Below, in pieces: positions 8,872 to 18,274 of a stretch of 64,000 nucleotides of DNA. Origin of the DNA: Vibrio porteresiae DSM 19223 (GTDB lineage: Bacteria > Pseudomonadota > Gammaproteobacteria > Enterobacterales > Vibrionaceae); the NCBI RefSeq assembly GCF_024347055.1, contig NZ_AP024896.1:496001-560000 (forward strand), read 5' to 3'. Both the position numbers and the translations under genes were made by a program. The stretch's first letter is position 1; each line of letters starts with the position of its first letter. The notes below the pieces were generated by a model. The model was not told the origin of the DNA. It saw only the letters and a list, made by a program, of their open reading frames with translations, and did not search any database.

Positions 8872-9552
8872 TTATGACACGAGGCGATACAGCCGGCGAG
8901 GGCGACCGCCGGTGTTGTAGTTCAATACGAGATTCACAATCCCTTCTGATTCCAGAAATTCCAAATAGCGCCGCGCTGTGATGCGACTAACTTGCATACG
9001 CTCACCAATGTCTTCAGCTGAAAACTCTTCAAAGCGAGATTCCATTAGCAATGTCTTTAATGTCGCTAAGGTGGTTGCATCAATGCCTTTGGGGGTTTGG
9101 CGAACCTCTTTTTGTGGGGTTTTACGCAGCAGAGCATCGATATCGCCTTGATCTACTGTGGTATTACTTTGTAGTTGCTGACGATAGAGTTTGTAATCGT
9201 TTAACGCTTGATGCACCCGAGAAATGCGAATCGGTTTGACCAGATAATCACTCACCCCTAATTGCACTGCTTTGGCAACGGTAGAGGTCTCACGGTCGGC
9301 GGTAGTGATTATAAAATCACATTGCGCCCCTTGCTTGCGCATCCGCTGGATAAACTCAATGCCATGACCATCGGGTAGGGTAATGTCGACAAAAATCAGG
9401 GCAGGTTGATAGATAGAGTATTGCAGCAATGCTTGTGCATAGCTTTCGCTGACAGCGACCACAGAGAAGTCACTGTCTTGATTCACAGTTGATTCCAGCA
9501 TATAGCTTGCCCTTAAGTCATCCTCAAGGATCATTACACTGATTTTAGTCAT
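8872..9552 (-). CDS. Response regulator of the CitB/DcuR/MaeR type
   Basis: Receiver domain in residues 1-120 with acidic pocket E10-D11-D12, phospho-acceptor D56 (FVDITLP) and lysine in DYLVKPI. The C-terminal part (about 160-226) is a winged HTH (FSAEDIGERMQVSRITARRYLEFLESEG) as in DNA-binding regulators of C4-dicarboxylate and citrate uptake. Its start overlaps the last 8 bases of the kinase gene (ATGACTAA), giving a fixed kinase-regulator pair. The likely target is the divergent transporter/malic enzyme operon beginning at 11397. Confidence 0.9.
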   Translation of the reverse strand: MTKISVMILEDDLRASYMLESTVNQDSDFSVVAVSESYAQALLQYSIYQPALIFVDITLPDGHGIEFIQRMRKQGAQCDFIITTADRETSTVAKAVQLGVSDYLVKPIRISRVHQALNDYKLYRQQLQSNTTVDQGDIDALLRKTPQKEVRQTPKGIDATTLATLKTLLMESRFEEFSAEDIGERMQVSRITARRYLEFLESEGIVNLVLNYNTGGRPRRLYRLVS

Positions 9553-11149
9553 ATTGCTCGATGTTTTTCTTATCTAAGTACAGGCTAAATAAAGTGGTGT
9601 TTTGCTCTGTGCGCTCCCAGTCGATAGTACCTTCAAAGTAATCTACCAACTGACCAACAAGGTATAAACCAATACCATGCTGTTCGTCGCTTTGCTTAGA
9701 GCTAACGCCAAATTCCAATATATGGTCAAAAATAGCATCATCGATTCCTGCTCCAGTATCTTGGACTTCGATGATCAGGTGGCGACTTCTATCGCTCAAA
9801 TAAATGTATACTTCAGCTTCACGTTGACTGCGGTTTTGCCATGCAGCGAGCAGGGCATTATCTATCAAATTGCCAATAATAGTGACTAATTTGTCAGAGA
9901 CGGTTTTTCCATAATTACTCAACATGCTGTCTTGGTCTAAGGTGTATTTCACACCCATCTCATTTGCTTTGTTAAATTTTGCCAGGAGTAGACCCGCGAC
10001 TGCACTGTTAGAGATGTTGCGCACGATAGCATTAATCACACTCTGGTACTGATCCGTCTCTTGTTGAATAAAGCGAATCGCTTCATCGTGACGGCCGAGC
10101 TGTAACATACCGGAAAGCGTGTTGAGTTTGTTGGAATATTCGTGGGTTTTGCTGCGCAGCAGCTCAGAATAATTTTTCAGATAAACCAATTCACGTTCGA
10201 GTTGTGATTGATTGAGGTTCGGGAAGAACACGATCACATGGCCAATCTGCCCTTTAGAACTTTGCAGAGGATAGATGTTGGCACGAAACGAGAATTTGCC
10301 CACGGTAAATTCACCCTGATGAAAACGCTGCTGTGCTGAAATCACCAGATGACTTAAAGAGAGTGAGTAACGGGAAATGCCTTGGTTAACGTAATCGCGG
10401 CGACCATAGTTATTGATCGCAAACAGCTTCATCGCACTATTATTGATAGTGGTGATATTGAGATCTGTATCGACGGCAATGATCGCATCGCGAATGGAGT
10501 TAAGAATTAACTCATGCTCACTGAATTTGTTGACTATGTATTCCGGTTCGTAATCAAGAAAGGTCCGCTTCATTTTAAACACAAAGAGCGTCACCATGCT
10601 GATTGTCAATAAATAGACGATGGCAATCATCACCCCAATGTGACCATATTGCTCTAACAGAATGGCGGAAGCACGTTCAGAAAGATAACCGATACAGATG
10701 GCACCAATCGTTTGCCCATTGACAATAATCGGTACAAAGTTGCGAATCGCATCGCCAAGTGAACCTTTAGCAACGGTGCTATATGCCACTCCTTGACTCA
10801 ACGCTCGTTCAATATCGGCTCCGACAAAGTGATGCCCTACTTTTTGTGGGTCGCTATGTGAGAGGCGAATCGCATTTTGGTTTACCACCACGATATAAGA
10901 GGCGCTAGTCTGCCCACGAATATGCTCGATATAGTGATTAAGATCGGGCGTTCCCCCTCGATTGCTGAGCTTTGCCGCATCGATAACTCGCGCGTCTTGT
11001 GCGAGAACTTTGGCAAGTTCAATACCTCGGTTTTGTAATCCTTCCTGATAGAGATTTTTAAGCAGGAAAAAAATCACAGTAGTGACGACGATAACGATGA
11101 TGGAAGAGGTCGCTATCGTTGAAATGGCCAAGTGGCTTTTCAGTTTCAT
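9545..11149 (-). CDS. Sensor histidine kinase of the CitA/DcuS/MalK type
   Basis: Membrane sensor for a hydroxy- or dicarboxylate. There is a membrane helix at residues 9-31, a periplasmic Cache/PAS sensor at about 35-170 with family residues RLSHSDPQKVGHHFVG and NFVPIIVNGQTIGAICIGYL, a second helix at 172-192, a cytoplasmic PAS at 205-310, and the HATPase region with GNLIDNALLAAW and DTGAGI. The phospho-acceptor is H336 in RSKTHEYSNKLNTLSGM. Gene order points to malate or another 2-hydroxycarboxylate as signal; citrate, fumarate and succinate remain possible. Confidence 0.9.
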   Translation of the reverse strand: MKLKSHLAISTIATSSIIVIVVTTVIFFLLKNLYQEGLQNRGIELAKVLAQDARVIDAAKLSNRGGTPDLNHYIEHIRGQTSASYIVVVNQNAIRLSHSDPQKVGHHFVGADIERALSQGVAYSTVAKGSLGDAIRNFVPIIVNGQTIGAICIGYLSERASAILLEQYGHIGVMIAIVYLLTISMVTLFVFKMKRTFLDYEPEYIVNKFSEHELILNSIRDAIIAVDTDLNITTINNSAMKLFAINNYGRRDYVNQGISRYSLSLSHLVISAQQRFHQGEFTVGKFSFRANIYPLQSSKGQIGHVIVFFPNLNQSQLERELVYLKNYSELLRSKTHEYSNKLNTLSGMLQLGRHDEAIRFIQQETDQYQSVINAIVRNISNSAVAGLLLAKFNKANEMGVKYTLDQDSMLSNYGKTVSDKLVTIIGNLIDNALLAAWQNRSQREAEVYIYLSDRSRHLIIEVQDTGAGIDDAIFDHILEFGVSSKQSDEQHGIGLYLVGQLVDYFEGTIDWERTEQNTTLFSLYLDKKNIEQYD

Positions 11150-11396
11150 CTATCAGTATTTCCGAGGTATTTATTCGTTAAAAGCGAGGTTAACGCGCCA
11201 AAGGCGGTATTTTGAGGAGCATTTCGGCCCGAGTCAAAGAAAAATACGCCAAATGTGCGCGAAAACGCAGCAATGCGCATGAACAAAAGTTTCAAAAGCA
11301 TCGGATAGTTACATTAGTACCTTACTCAGTATGCAGACGGCTTGAACTTGTTAAACTCCGCGAAAATTTTAAAACAACCCTACATGAGAGCAAGTT
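11150..11396 (+). promoter_or_regulatory. Control region between the two-component genes and the malate operon
   Basis: This 247-bp divergent region is AT-rich near the transporter (GAAAATTTTAAAAC, about 11362-11375). It presumably contains the response regulator site, though no clean direct repeat can be picked out by eye. The transporter ATG follows GAGAGCAAG. Confidence 0.4.
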
Positions 11397-12680
11397 ATGT
11401 TTAATAGTACTGCTATCTCTGCCAAGGACAAACTCGCAATGAATGTCGTGTTTGCTTTGTCAGCAATTATTATTCTTTTCGCAACGATTCAAAATAAAAT
11501 GCCTTCAGGCATGATTGGTGCCATTGGTGTGATGGCCGTTGTTGGTTATCTGCTTAACACTATCGGTAACAAAACGCCTATCGTAAACCAATACTTCGGT
11601 GGCGGTGCCATTGTTGTTATCTTCGGCTCTTCTTACATTTTCCACAGCGGTTACGTTCCTGCAGAAACAGTGAAAACTGTGACTACTTTTATGAAGAGCG
11701 GTGGTTTCCTAAACTTCTTTATCGCAAGCTTGGTAACGGGTTCTATCCTAGGTATGGATAGCCAAACACTAAGAAAAGCGGCACTAAAATACATTCCAGT
11801 TATTCTGGGTGGTGTAGCATGTGCTTTCCTATTCGCTGGCGTTGTTGGTGCAATGCTTGGTGAAGGTTTCTTCAACTCAGTAATGCTGATCGCTCTACCT
11901 ATCATGGGCGGTGGTATGGGTGCTGGTGCGGTTCCTCTTGTTGAGATCATGCACGGCAGCACAGGCATGGATACTGACATGCTAATGTCAAAAATGGTAC
12001 CTGCATTGGCTATTGGTAACGCGATTGCGATCGTAACTGCCGGTATCCTGCATAAAGTAGGTAACGCATTCCCATCACTCACAGGTAATGGCCAATTGAT
12101 CATCGGTCAAGCAAACAAACCTGAAGAAGTGGATGAGAAACACACGCTAACTGTACAAACACTCGGTGTAGGTGCAATTCTAGCAATCACTATGTTCCTA
12201 GTAGGTACGCTACTTGGCACTGTGATCAAAATGCACCCGTTTGCATTGATGATCATCTTCGTTGCTGTTGTAAAAGTAACTGGTCTCCTACCACGTGAAC
12301 TTGAACGCGCTGCGCACGTTTGGTCTAAGTTTGTTCTGGATAACTTAACTCCAGCTCTGCTTGTTGGTATCGGTGTTGTTTACACTGACCTTGACCAAAT
12401 CATCGCTGCATTGAATTTGTCAAATCTACTGATGGTATTCTCAACAGTAATGGGTGCTGTAGTAGGTAGTGCATTAGTGGGTCGTATGATGGGCTTCTAC
12501 CCGATTGAAGCTGCAATTACTGGCGGACTATGTATGGCAAACATGGGCGGAACAGGTGACGTAGCTGTTCTTGCATCATGTAAGCGTATGGGCCTAATGC
12601 CTTTCGCACAAATCTCTTCACGTCTTGGTGGTGCTTTGATGCTGATTCTAGCCACCTTTATTTTGCAGTTATTTCTATAA
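11397..12680 (+). CDS. 2-hydroxycarboxylate:Na+ symporter (CitS/MaeN family)
   Basis: Multi-helix importer of malate, citrate or a related 2-hydroxycarboxylate. Both re-entrant signature loops of the family are present: GGGMGAGAVPLVEIM near residue 177 and MGGTGDVAVLASCKRMG near residue 384, followed by AQISSRLGG. The 427-residue length is normal. It lies 13 bp before the malic enzyme gene, so the two form one operon. Codon choice (many CTA, GGT and AAC codons) is more biased than in the flanking catabolic genes, suggesting high expression. Malate is the favoured substrate because of the enzyme next door. Confidence 0.9.
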   Translation: MFNSTAISAKDKLAMNVVFALSAIIILFATIQNKMPSGMIGAIGVMAVVGYLLNTIGNKTPIVNQYFGGGAIVVIFGSSYIFHSGYVPAETVKTVTTFMKSGGFLNFFIASLVTGSILGMDSQTLRKAALKYIPVILGGVACAFLFAGVVGAMLGEGFFNSVMLIALPIMGGGMGAGAVPLVEIMHGSTGMDTDMLMSKMVPALAIGNAIAIVTAGILHKVGNAFPSLTGNGQLIIGQANKPEEVDEKHTLTVQTLGVGAILAITMFLVGTLLGTVIKMHPFALMIIFVAVVKVTGLLPRELERAAHVWSKFVLDNLTPALLVGIGVVYTDLDQIIAALNLSNLLMVFSTVMGAVVGSALVGRMMGFYPIEAAITGGLCMANMGGTGDVAVLASCKRMGLMPFAQISSRLGGALMLILATFILQLFL

Positions 12681-12693
12681 TTAAGGCCTCGTA

Positions 12694-14283
12694 ATGTCAC
12701 AGACATATGACTTCACGGCCACAGCAGAAGCGGGCATTAGCCCGCTTTCTCCAGTGGACCAGTCACTCAATTCTATCACTCGTCAAACTGCTCAGGTTCG
12801 TTTCTCAGTTGATCAAGCAGGAAACAATCTGTCCAAATACCTGATGCTGCGTCACGTACAGGATCAGAACGAGCGTCTTTTCTACCACTACGTTCGTGAA
12901 AACATTCGCGATAGCTTACCTTATATCTATACTCCTTCTGTTGGTGACGCATGTCAGCAATATAGCTATCTGAATTTCGCACCACGTGGTCTATACCTTT
13001 CTTGCCGTGAAGGTGGTTCTGTAAGCCAACAAATCGAACGTATTCAACAAGAAGTGGACATTATTGTTATCACTGATGGTTCTCGCGTTCTTGGTTTGGG
13101 CGACCTAGGCATCGGCGGTATGGGCATCTCAATTGGTAAGCTGTCTCTGTACACAGCGGTGGGTGGTATCGCTCCAGAGCGTACTCTACCAGTGTGTATC
13201 GATGTCGGTACTAACAATCCAAAATTGAAAGCAGACCCACAATACCTAGGTGATAAAGAAGATCGTGTTGATGACGAGACTTTCTACCAATACCTAGAAG
13301 AAGTGATGACTGCCCTAGAAAAACGTTGGCCTAAGGCGATCATTCAATTTGAAGACTTTAGTAACAACCACGCTTACCCTCTACTGAAAAAGTACCGTAA
13401 TACTTACCGTTGTTTTAACGACGATATCCAAGGTACTGCAACAGTTGCCGTTGCAACCATCAAACGTGCGCTGAAAAAAGCGGGTAAACAGTCTGGTCAA
13501 GCTAACGTATTTATCGTTGGTGGTGGTTCAGCTGGCTGTGGTATCGCGGATCTGATTCGTCGTACTTTCGGTTTCGATGAACAACACGGCGTTTACGTAG
13601 TTGATCGTGATGGCATCATTTACGATGATTTCGCTGGTCTAAACGAAATGCAAGCTGAACTGGCTCGTCCAGCGTCTGAACGCCCAGAAGGTGCAGCAAA
13701 ACTTGAACTTCTAGATGCGATCAAACACTACTCACCAGACGTTATCGTTGGTGTTACAGGTGTTGCTGGCCTATTTAGTGAAGAAGTGATTCGCACATTG
13801 GTGGCACAAACCACTATGCCAGTGATCATGCCGCTATCTAACCCAGTAAGCTCTTGTGAAGTGACTCCTGCTCAGATCTTTGATTGGGTAGGTGACAAAG
13901 CGATCGTTGCAACTGGTAGCCCGTTTGCTCCTGTTGTTTACGGTGATAAATCACACACTATCTCTCAATGTAACAACGTCTACGTATTCCCTGGCATTGG
14001 CCTTGGTGCGCACGTTGTTAATGCAACCACTATCTCTGAAGAGATGCTGATGGCTGCAGTAAACGCATTGGGTGATTATGAGTGTTCAATCGCTTCTCAC
14101 TACGAAGTGCTACCTGCGATTGAATCGACGATGGAAGTATCAAAAATCATCGCGATTGCCGTAGCAAAACAAGCTGTAGCTGAAGGTGTTGCTCAATCGT
14201 TTAACAATCTAAGCGAAACTGAGCTTGCAGAAAAGATTGAACAATCTTTCTGGCAACCAGCGTTAGAGCGTTTTAACGGTTAA
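12694..14283 (+). CDS. NAD-dependent malic enzyme or malolactic enzyme
   Basis: Converts L-malate to pyruvate (malic enzyme) or directly to lactate (malolactic enzyme). Conserved segments are LPYIYTPSVGDACQQY, GDLGIGGMGISIGKL, the metal-site stretch QFEDFSNNHA, FNDDIQGTA, and nucleotide motif VGGGSAGCGIA near residue 275. At 529 residues it is shorter than E. coli-type MaeA (about 565) and near malolactic enzymes (about 540). Coupling to a 2-hydroxycarboxylate transporter and a Cit-type sensor is like malolactic operons, but sequence alone does not separate the two activities. Strong terminator follows. Confidence 0.85.
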   Translation: MSQTYDFTATAEAGISPLSPVDQSLNSITRQTAQVRFSVDQAGNNLSKYLMLRHVQDQNERLFYHYVRENIRDSLPYIYTPSVGDACQQYSYLNFAPRGLYLSCREGGSVSQQIERIQQEVDIIVITDGSRVLGLGDLGIGGMGISIGKLSLYTAVGGIAPERTLPVCIDVGTNNPKLKADPQYLGDKEDRVDDETFYQYLEEVMTALEKRWPKAIIQFEDFSNNHAYPLLKKYRNTYRCFNDDIQGTATVAVATIKRALKKAGKQSGQANVFIVGGGSAGCGIADLIRRTFGFDEQHGVYVVDRDGIIYDDFAGLNEMQAELARPASERPEGAAKLELLDAIKHYSPDVIVGVTGVAGLFSEEVIRTLVAQTTMPVIMPLSNPVSSCEVTPAQIFDWVGDKAIVATGSPFAPVVYGDKSHTISQCNNVYVFPGIGLGAHVVNATTISEEMLMAAVNALGDYECSIASHYEVLPAIESTMEVSKIIAIAVAKQAVAEGVAQSFNNLSETELAEKIEQSFWQPALERFNG

Positions 14284-14307
14284 TCACTTAACCTGTTTTA
14301 TGCAATG

Positions 14308-14333
14308 AAAAAGGGCCAAACGGCCCTTTTTTT
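14308..14333 (+). terminator. Terminator after the malic enzyme gene, possibly bidirectional
   Basis: GGGCC-AAAC-GGCCC stem flanked by AAAAA and TTTTTTT. The A-tract on the other side lets it also end the minus-strand barrel gene at 14351. Confidence 0.9.
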
Positions 14334-14350
14334 GTCTCTGTTTGGTGAGG

Positions 14351-14917
14351 TTAAAAGCGGTATTCAACCCCAGCGGTGACTTGGTTGAAATCGGTGTTGG
14401 TGTCTTTGCCATCTTGAACATCAGAGGCATCTAGATCGACGTCATACCATGTGTATTCAGCATTGAGCACCAGATTATCAGTGACTTTAAATCCTACCCC
14501 CGCGCCAGCAAAGACGGCTTCGTCGTTTTGATCGCCTTTTGCTCCGGCGATGTTGTAATCGGTTTTGTACCAAAGTTGTCCTCCTTTCGCATAGAGTTCG
14601 ACTCGGTCACCAATTGGGGCTGTCAGTTTTAACGCACCGGTATAACCATCTGTTTCAGCATGGGCTAAGCTACTACCATATTTACCGAAATCGATGTAAC
14701 TCCCTTCAATGGCGATATAAGGGTTGATGCGATAACCCAGTAACCCTTGGTAGACTTTGTTATCGTCGTCAAAATCGTCCTCGCCATCGACTTTAACGTA
14801 GCCGAAGTTACCACCGACATAGATGCCACTGTCGTTGCCGCCGGGCGCTGCCAGAGAGGAGAAACTTACTGAGGCTAAGACAAACATGCCCGTTAACGCA
14901 GGATAGATCTTTTTCAT
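14351..14917 (-). CDS. Outer-membrane beta-barrel protein
   Basis: 188 residues with a signal peptide (MKKIYPALTGMFVLASVSFSSLA, cleavage near residue 23) and a series of alternating strands such as GIYVGGNFGYVKV, YIAIEGSYIDFGKYG, DRVELYAKGGQLWYKTDY and NLVLNAEYTWYDVDL. It ends in aromatic VTAGVEYRF, the signal for barrel insertion. The size fits an eight-stranded OmpX/OmpW/OmpA-N-like barrel. Ligand and role are unknown. Confidence 0.8.
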   Translation of the reverse strand: MKKIYPALTGMFVLASVSFSSLAAPGGNDSGIYVGGNFGYVKVDGEDDFDDDNKVYQGLLGYRINPYIAIEGSYIDFGKYGSSLAHAETDGYTGALKLTAPIGDRVELYAKGGQLWYKTDYNIAGAKGDQNDEAVFAGAGVGFKVTDNLVLNAEYTWYDVDLDASDVQDGKDTNTDFNQVTAGVEYRF

Positions 14918-15304
14918 CGTTTCGCTCCTAATTGATTAGTGAGGTTGCGTATGAGTCAAGGCACACCATTTGCGCTAATCAGTGAGATCAAAACCTCTTA
15001 TTTCTATCGATGAGGTACTGATACACACCTTTCACAGATTCTTGTTTAATTGTGCTACCAAGACGTTTTGATATTTCCGTTAACAACCTCACCATTGTGT
15101 GGTTCAAATCGGCTAAGATCTTCATATATGAGTAAGTTTGATGTTATTAAGGTGTTAAAAATGAAGTGCAACATAGCTAAATAGCTGGGAAAATAAGGCG
15201 CAGTTAATCGTATTTTATAATGAGATTTAACGGTCAAATAACGTTAAATTGACCTCTATTTTTGTGTGCATCACACGATGAAGCTTGATGGGAGAGTGGA
15301 ACCA
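14918..15304. other. Intergenic region between barrel protein and MAPEG gene
   Basis: 387 bp with no convincing gene. It holds two divergent promoters and is AT-rich near 15200-15260. A 60-codon open frame on the minus strand (15055-15237) has no ribosome site or recognisable protein and I did not accept it. Confidence 0.5.
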
Positions 15305-15727
15305 ATGATGGAAGATTGTTCAGCGTTTTTATGGGCTTTGTGGGCTTTGGTCATCATCTATTTTGTGCAATGGGTGGTGGCGACTATGGTGAAAGCTCGT
15401 CAACCAGGAGCGATACCAGGGAAGTTACCCGAAAACCTAAGTCATGATTCACTCGTGTTTCGTACTCATCGTACCTATATGAACTCTCTGGAAAATGCGC
15501 CGATGATATTGGGGGCGACAGCCCTCGCATGGCTAGTGGATGCCTCTATCTTTTGGTTATCGTTTTGGCTATGGATTTATGTTATCGCTCGTGTCGGTCA
15601 TATGGCGCTCTATTACGCTATTGCCACTGAGAGAAACCCAAGTCCCCGCAGCTACTTTTTTGTGTTAGGCGTAGTAGCGAATATTGCAGTGATGGTGTTG
15701 GCGACACTTAAACTTATCCAAAGCTAA
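15305..15727 (+). CDS. MAPEG family membrane protein
   Basis: Small membrane protein of the eicosanoid/glutathione metabolism superfamily with four helices in about 140 residues. The family signature region is LVFRTHRTYMNSLENAPMIL near residue 60, where glutathione-binding Arg, Asn and Glu lie. I chose the ATG at 15305 because GGAGAG stands 8 bases before it; an in-frame ATG at 15266 would add 13 hydrophilic residues without a ribosome site. Bacterial members are thought to act in glutathione-dependent detoxification; the substrate is unknown. Confidence 0.85.
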   Translation: MMEDCSAFLWALWALVIIYFVQWVVATMVKARQPGAIPGKLPENLSHDSLVFRTHRTYMNSLENAPMILGATALAWLVDASIFWLSFWLWIYVIARVGHMALYYAIATERNPSPRSYFFVLGVVANIAVMVLATLKLIQS

Positions 15728-15914
15728 AGGACAAAATAGCTCTCATTTTCTGTGATAAATGGCTTATGCGCCATGTGGTGAGTGAAGTAGCTCGCATTTA
15801 TAGTTTAAAAGTAACTTGGATGTATAAGGTTTTGCTACTGAACTAGACAGATCAACATCTAAGTGTTTAACTTAATGATAGTTTTGATGTTGGCGTTTAC
15901 CTTTCGGAGGCTTG

Positions 15915-17483
15915 ATGACCATCCATCTTAGAGAAGCTTCTCACCTTGTGATTAACACCATACGCCAATCCAGCGCTTTGAAAGATTTGCTGATTTGGTT
16001 CGTGGTGACTTTGCTTGTCTCTTATTTCTCAATTCAGTACGACGCCTTTGAATCATTTAACGAATTTAGTCGTGAACAAGAAAGTTGGCAACTCGATGAA
16101 CTGTTTATCGTTATGTTCTTCATTGGTGTTGGCGGCTGTCTCTTCGGCTTACGTCGTTACTGGGATATGCAGACCTATTCTCGCCGCTTACACCGTGAAG
16201 CCGATTTTGACTCACTGACTCAGTTACCTAATTCTCGGATGGCGAAACGTCAATTAGTTAATTTGATGACGCATTGCCCAGCAGACCGCTATGTGATCGC
16301 GGTGCTGTTAGATATCGATAATTTCGGCACGATTAACCATCTATACGGACGGGCAACGGCGGATATGGTGTTAAAACATGTTGCGACGCGGTTGAAGTTA
16401 CGCAATGAACAGTCGGGGTTTGTGGCGCGAATTAATAGCGATGAATTTTTGGCATGTGATATTTGTGATACCAAATTGCATGCGGTTGAAGACTATGTTG
16501 CCGAATTGCGCCGCACCGAGAATGTACCTATCGTCATCGGCAAATACATCATTAATATCCGCTTTTCTATGGGGGTCGCGCTATTCCCGAAAGACAGTGA
16601 TAATCCAGAAGATCTGTTACGCGCTACGTATTTGGCATTAGAGCAAGCGAAAACCACGGCGGGGATCGATTGGTATTTATATCGTGAAGAGTTGGGGCAG
16701 CGTCGCGAGTACCGCGAAATGTTATCGCGCCAGTTATTTAAAGCGATCTTAAATAACGAACTGTTTATGGTCTATCAGCCGATTTGGGACCAACAAAAGC
16801 ACATTTGCAAAGGATTTGAAGCATTAGTGCGTTGGAACTTTCAAGGCGCTTCCGTTCCGCCATTTTTGTTTGTCAACATTGCAGAAGAGTATGGTCTCAT
16901 TAACCAGTTAGGGGATTTTGTTCTGCGCCGCTCCTTAACGGAAATGAAAGATAAACTAGCGGATGATCAATATCTCGCCATCAATATTTCTGGACATCAG
17001 TTTCAGCATGAAAACTTCATCCCGTCATTACTTGAATTGGTGAAAACAACCGAGTTTAAACCTCACCAGCTTGAGTTGGAACTGACAGAGACAACCCTGA
17101 TTGATAACTACGAATTGCTGCTCGAAAAACTGCATCGCATTCGCAAAAAGGGCATCCATGTGGCGATCGACGATTTTGGCACGGGATATTCGTCACTCAG
17201 TCGTCTTAATGAATTGTCAGTTGATAAGTTAAAGATCGACCGATCATTTGTGATTGGCGTTGTCGATGGTGTGAGAGAGCAGAACATTGTTGAGTCGATT
17301 GTCGCTCTGGGACGTAAGCTTAATATGCAGATAGTGATTGAAGGGGTAGAGACTGAAGAGCAGATGAATAAGCTGCTCGAACTCGGTTGTGATTTAATGC
17401 AGGGCTACCTTTTCGCTCGCCCAGCGACACTCGATAAAATTGAGCCACGCTTTTTTGGTATTGAAAACAGTTTGAGCGAGTAA
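15915..17483 (+). CDS. GGDEF-EAL protein with degenerate GGDEF, probable c-di-GMP phosphodiesterase
   Basis: Two N-terminal membrane helices (about 25-43 and 65-82) are followed by a GGDEF domain (about 100-255) whose signature reads NSDEF, so cyclase activity is probably lost. The EAL domain (about 265-515) keeps its catalytic set: FEALVRW, the Asn in INISGHQF, ELTET, AIDDFGTGYSSL, KIDRSF, EGVET and MQGYLF. The protein should therefore degrade c-di-GMP, with the GGDEF domain perhaps a GTP sensor. Start at 15915 because GGAGG lies just upstream; an in-frame TTG at 15912 is less likely. There is no input domain other than the short periplasmic loop. Confidence 0.9.
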   Translation: MTIHLREASHLVINTIRQSSALKDLLIWFVVTLLVSYFSIQYDAFESFNEFSREQESWQLDELFIVMFFIGVGGCLFGLRRYWDMQTYSRRLHREADFDSLTQLPNSRMAKRQLVNLMTHCPADRYVIAVLLDIDNFGTINHLYGRATADMVLKHVATRLKLRNEQSGFVARINSDEFLACDICDTKLHAVEDYVAELRRTENVPIVIGKYIINIRFSMGVALFPKDSDNPEDLLRATYLALEQAKTTAGIDWYLYREELGQRREYREMLSRQLFKAILNNELFMVYQPIWDQQKHICKGFEALVRWNFQGASVPPFLFVNIAEEYGLINQLGDFVLRRSLTEMKDKLADDQYLAINISGHQFQHENFIPSLLELVKTTEFKPHQLELELTETTLIDNYELLLEKLHRIRKKGIHVAIDDFGTGYSSLSRLNELSVDKLKIDRSFVIGVVDGVREQNIVESIVALGRKLNMQIVIEGVETEEQMNKLLELGCDLMQGYLFARPATLDKIEPRFFGIENSLSE

Positions 17484-17499
17484 CGTTTTTGTCGGCTTA

Positions 17500-17534
17500 T
17501 CCCCACGGCGCAAAGCGTTCTCTGCGTTGTGGGG
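17500..17534. terminator. Strong stem-loop between convergent genes
   Basis: A 13-bp stem (TCCCCAC to GCGCA paired with TGCGTTGTGGGGA, two G-U pairs) with a 9-nt loop lies between the EAL gene and the b561 gene. It has no U-run, so it may terminate weakly or protect RNA ends. Confidence 0.5.
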
Positions 17535-17563
17535 AAGGCAGTAGCAAAGCCTAACGCGACTTT

Positions 17564-18076
17564 CTATTTTCTGTTAAATGGTAGCATGCCTGTCAGATAA
17601 GAGTGACGGGTTATGTGACTCATAACAATCACTGCACACACATGAATAGTGACTGCCGTCATGGTGAGATTAGCCAGAGTTTCATGCACATCTCCGAGCC
17701 AATCAAACTGATCAAACATCTCAACTTGTGTTCCCCAACCGGTCAAACCAGTAACGATTAACAACGTCCACATAAGCCAAATCATCATCGCCCCTGCTGG
17801 GTTATGACCAATGTGCGTATCTTGACGGGTTTTTTTGACCTCTTTTAAATGTTCAATCGCTTTACTCACTGAAGGTAAAAAAGCGCTGAGGCGAGCAGGA
17901 GAGTGGGTGACTAATCCCCAAATTAAACGCACGGCAATGGCAGCAAGAATACAATAGCCGACCCATTCATGTGTTTCGCTGCCTTTTTTTGTCACGAAAT
18001 AGTTGGCAAAAAACAAGAGGGCGACAGTCCAATGGGTGATGCGAACTAACCAATCCCAAACGAAGGGCTTATTCAT
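17564..18076 (-). CDS. Cytochrome b561/b6-type membrane protein
   Basis: 170 residues with four membrane helices. Candidate haem ligands are H15 (ITHWTVALLFF), H36 (THEWVGYCILAAIAVRLIWG), H130 (VHETLANLTMTAVTIH) and H145. The pattern matches the soluble-partner b-type cytochromes of the CybB/HupC superfamily that shuttle electrons between quinone and a redox partner. No dehydrogenase or c-type cytochrome gene adjoins it, so the partner is unknown. Confidence 0.85.
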   Translation of the reverse strand: MNKPFVWDWLVRITHWTVALLFFANYFVTKKGSETHEWVGYCILAAIAVRLIWGLVTHSPARLSAFLPSVSKAIEHLKEVKKTRQDTHIGHNPAGAMMIWLMWTLLIVTGLTGWGTQVEMFDQFDWLGDVHETLANLTMTAVTIHVCAVIVMSHITRHSYLTGMLPFNRK

Positions 18077-18274
18077 AGTGATACCTCAATTGATGCAATG
18101 ATCCTATCGCGTGATTGAATCCTCGGCATCTCGGGTTCACACAAGGTGCTTATGATTTATCCGAGCATCCATCACGCAAAGGGAAACAGACCTAGCTCAT
18201 AAGTTGCCCATCACCGTGGCATTTTCAGCGAACCATTGCGGTGATAGGTCTAGAACGTTAGTGGTATCTTAGTG

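Noticed and set aside
11651..12103. 150-codon frame on the minus strand inside the malate transporter gene
   Set aside because: Antisense shadow of a membrane protein gene with strong codon bias; no translation signals.
15055..15237. 60-codon open frame on the minus strand between the barrel protein and the MAPEG gene
   Set aside because: No ribosome site, no recognisable protein features, and it lies in an AT-rich promoter region.
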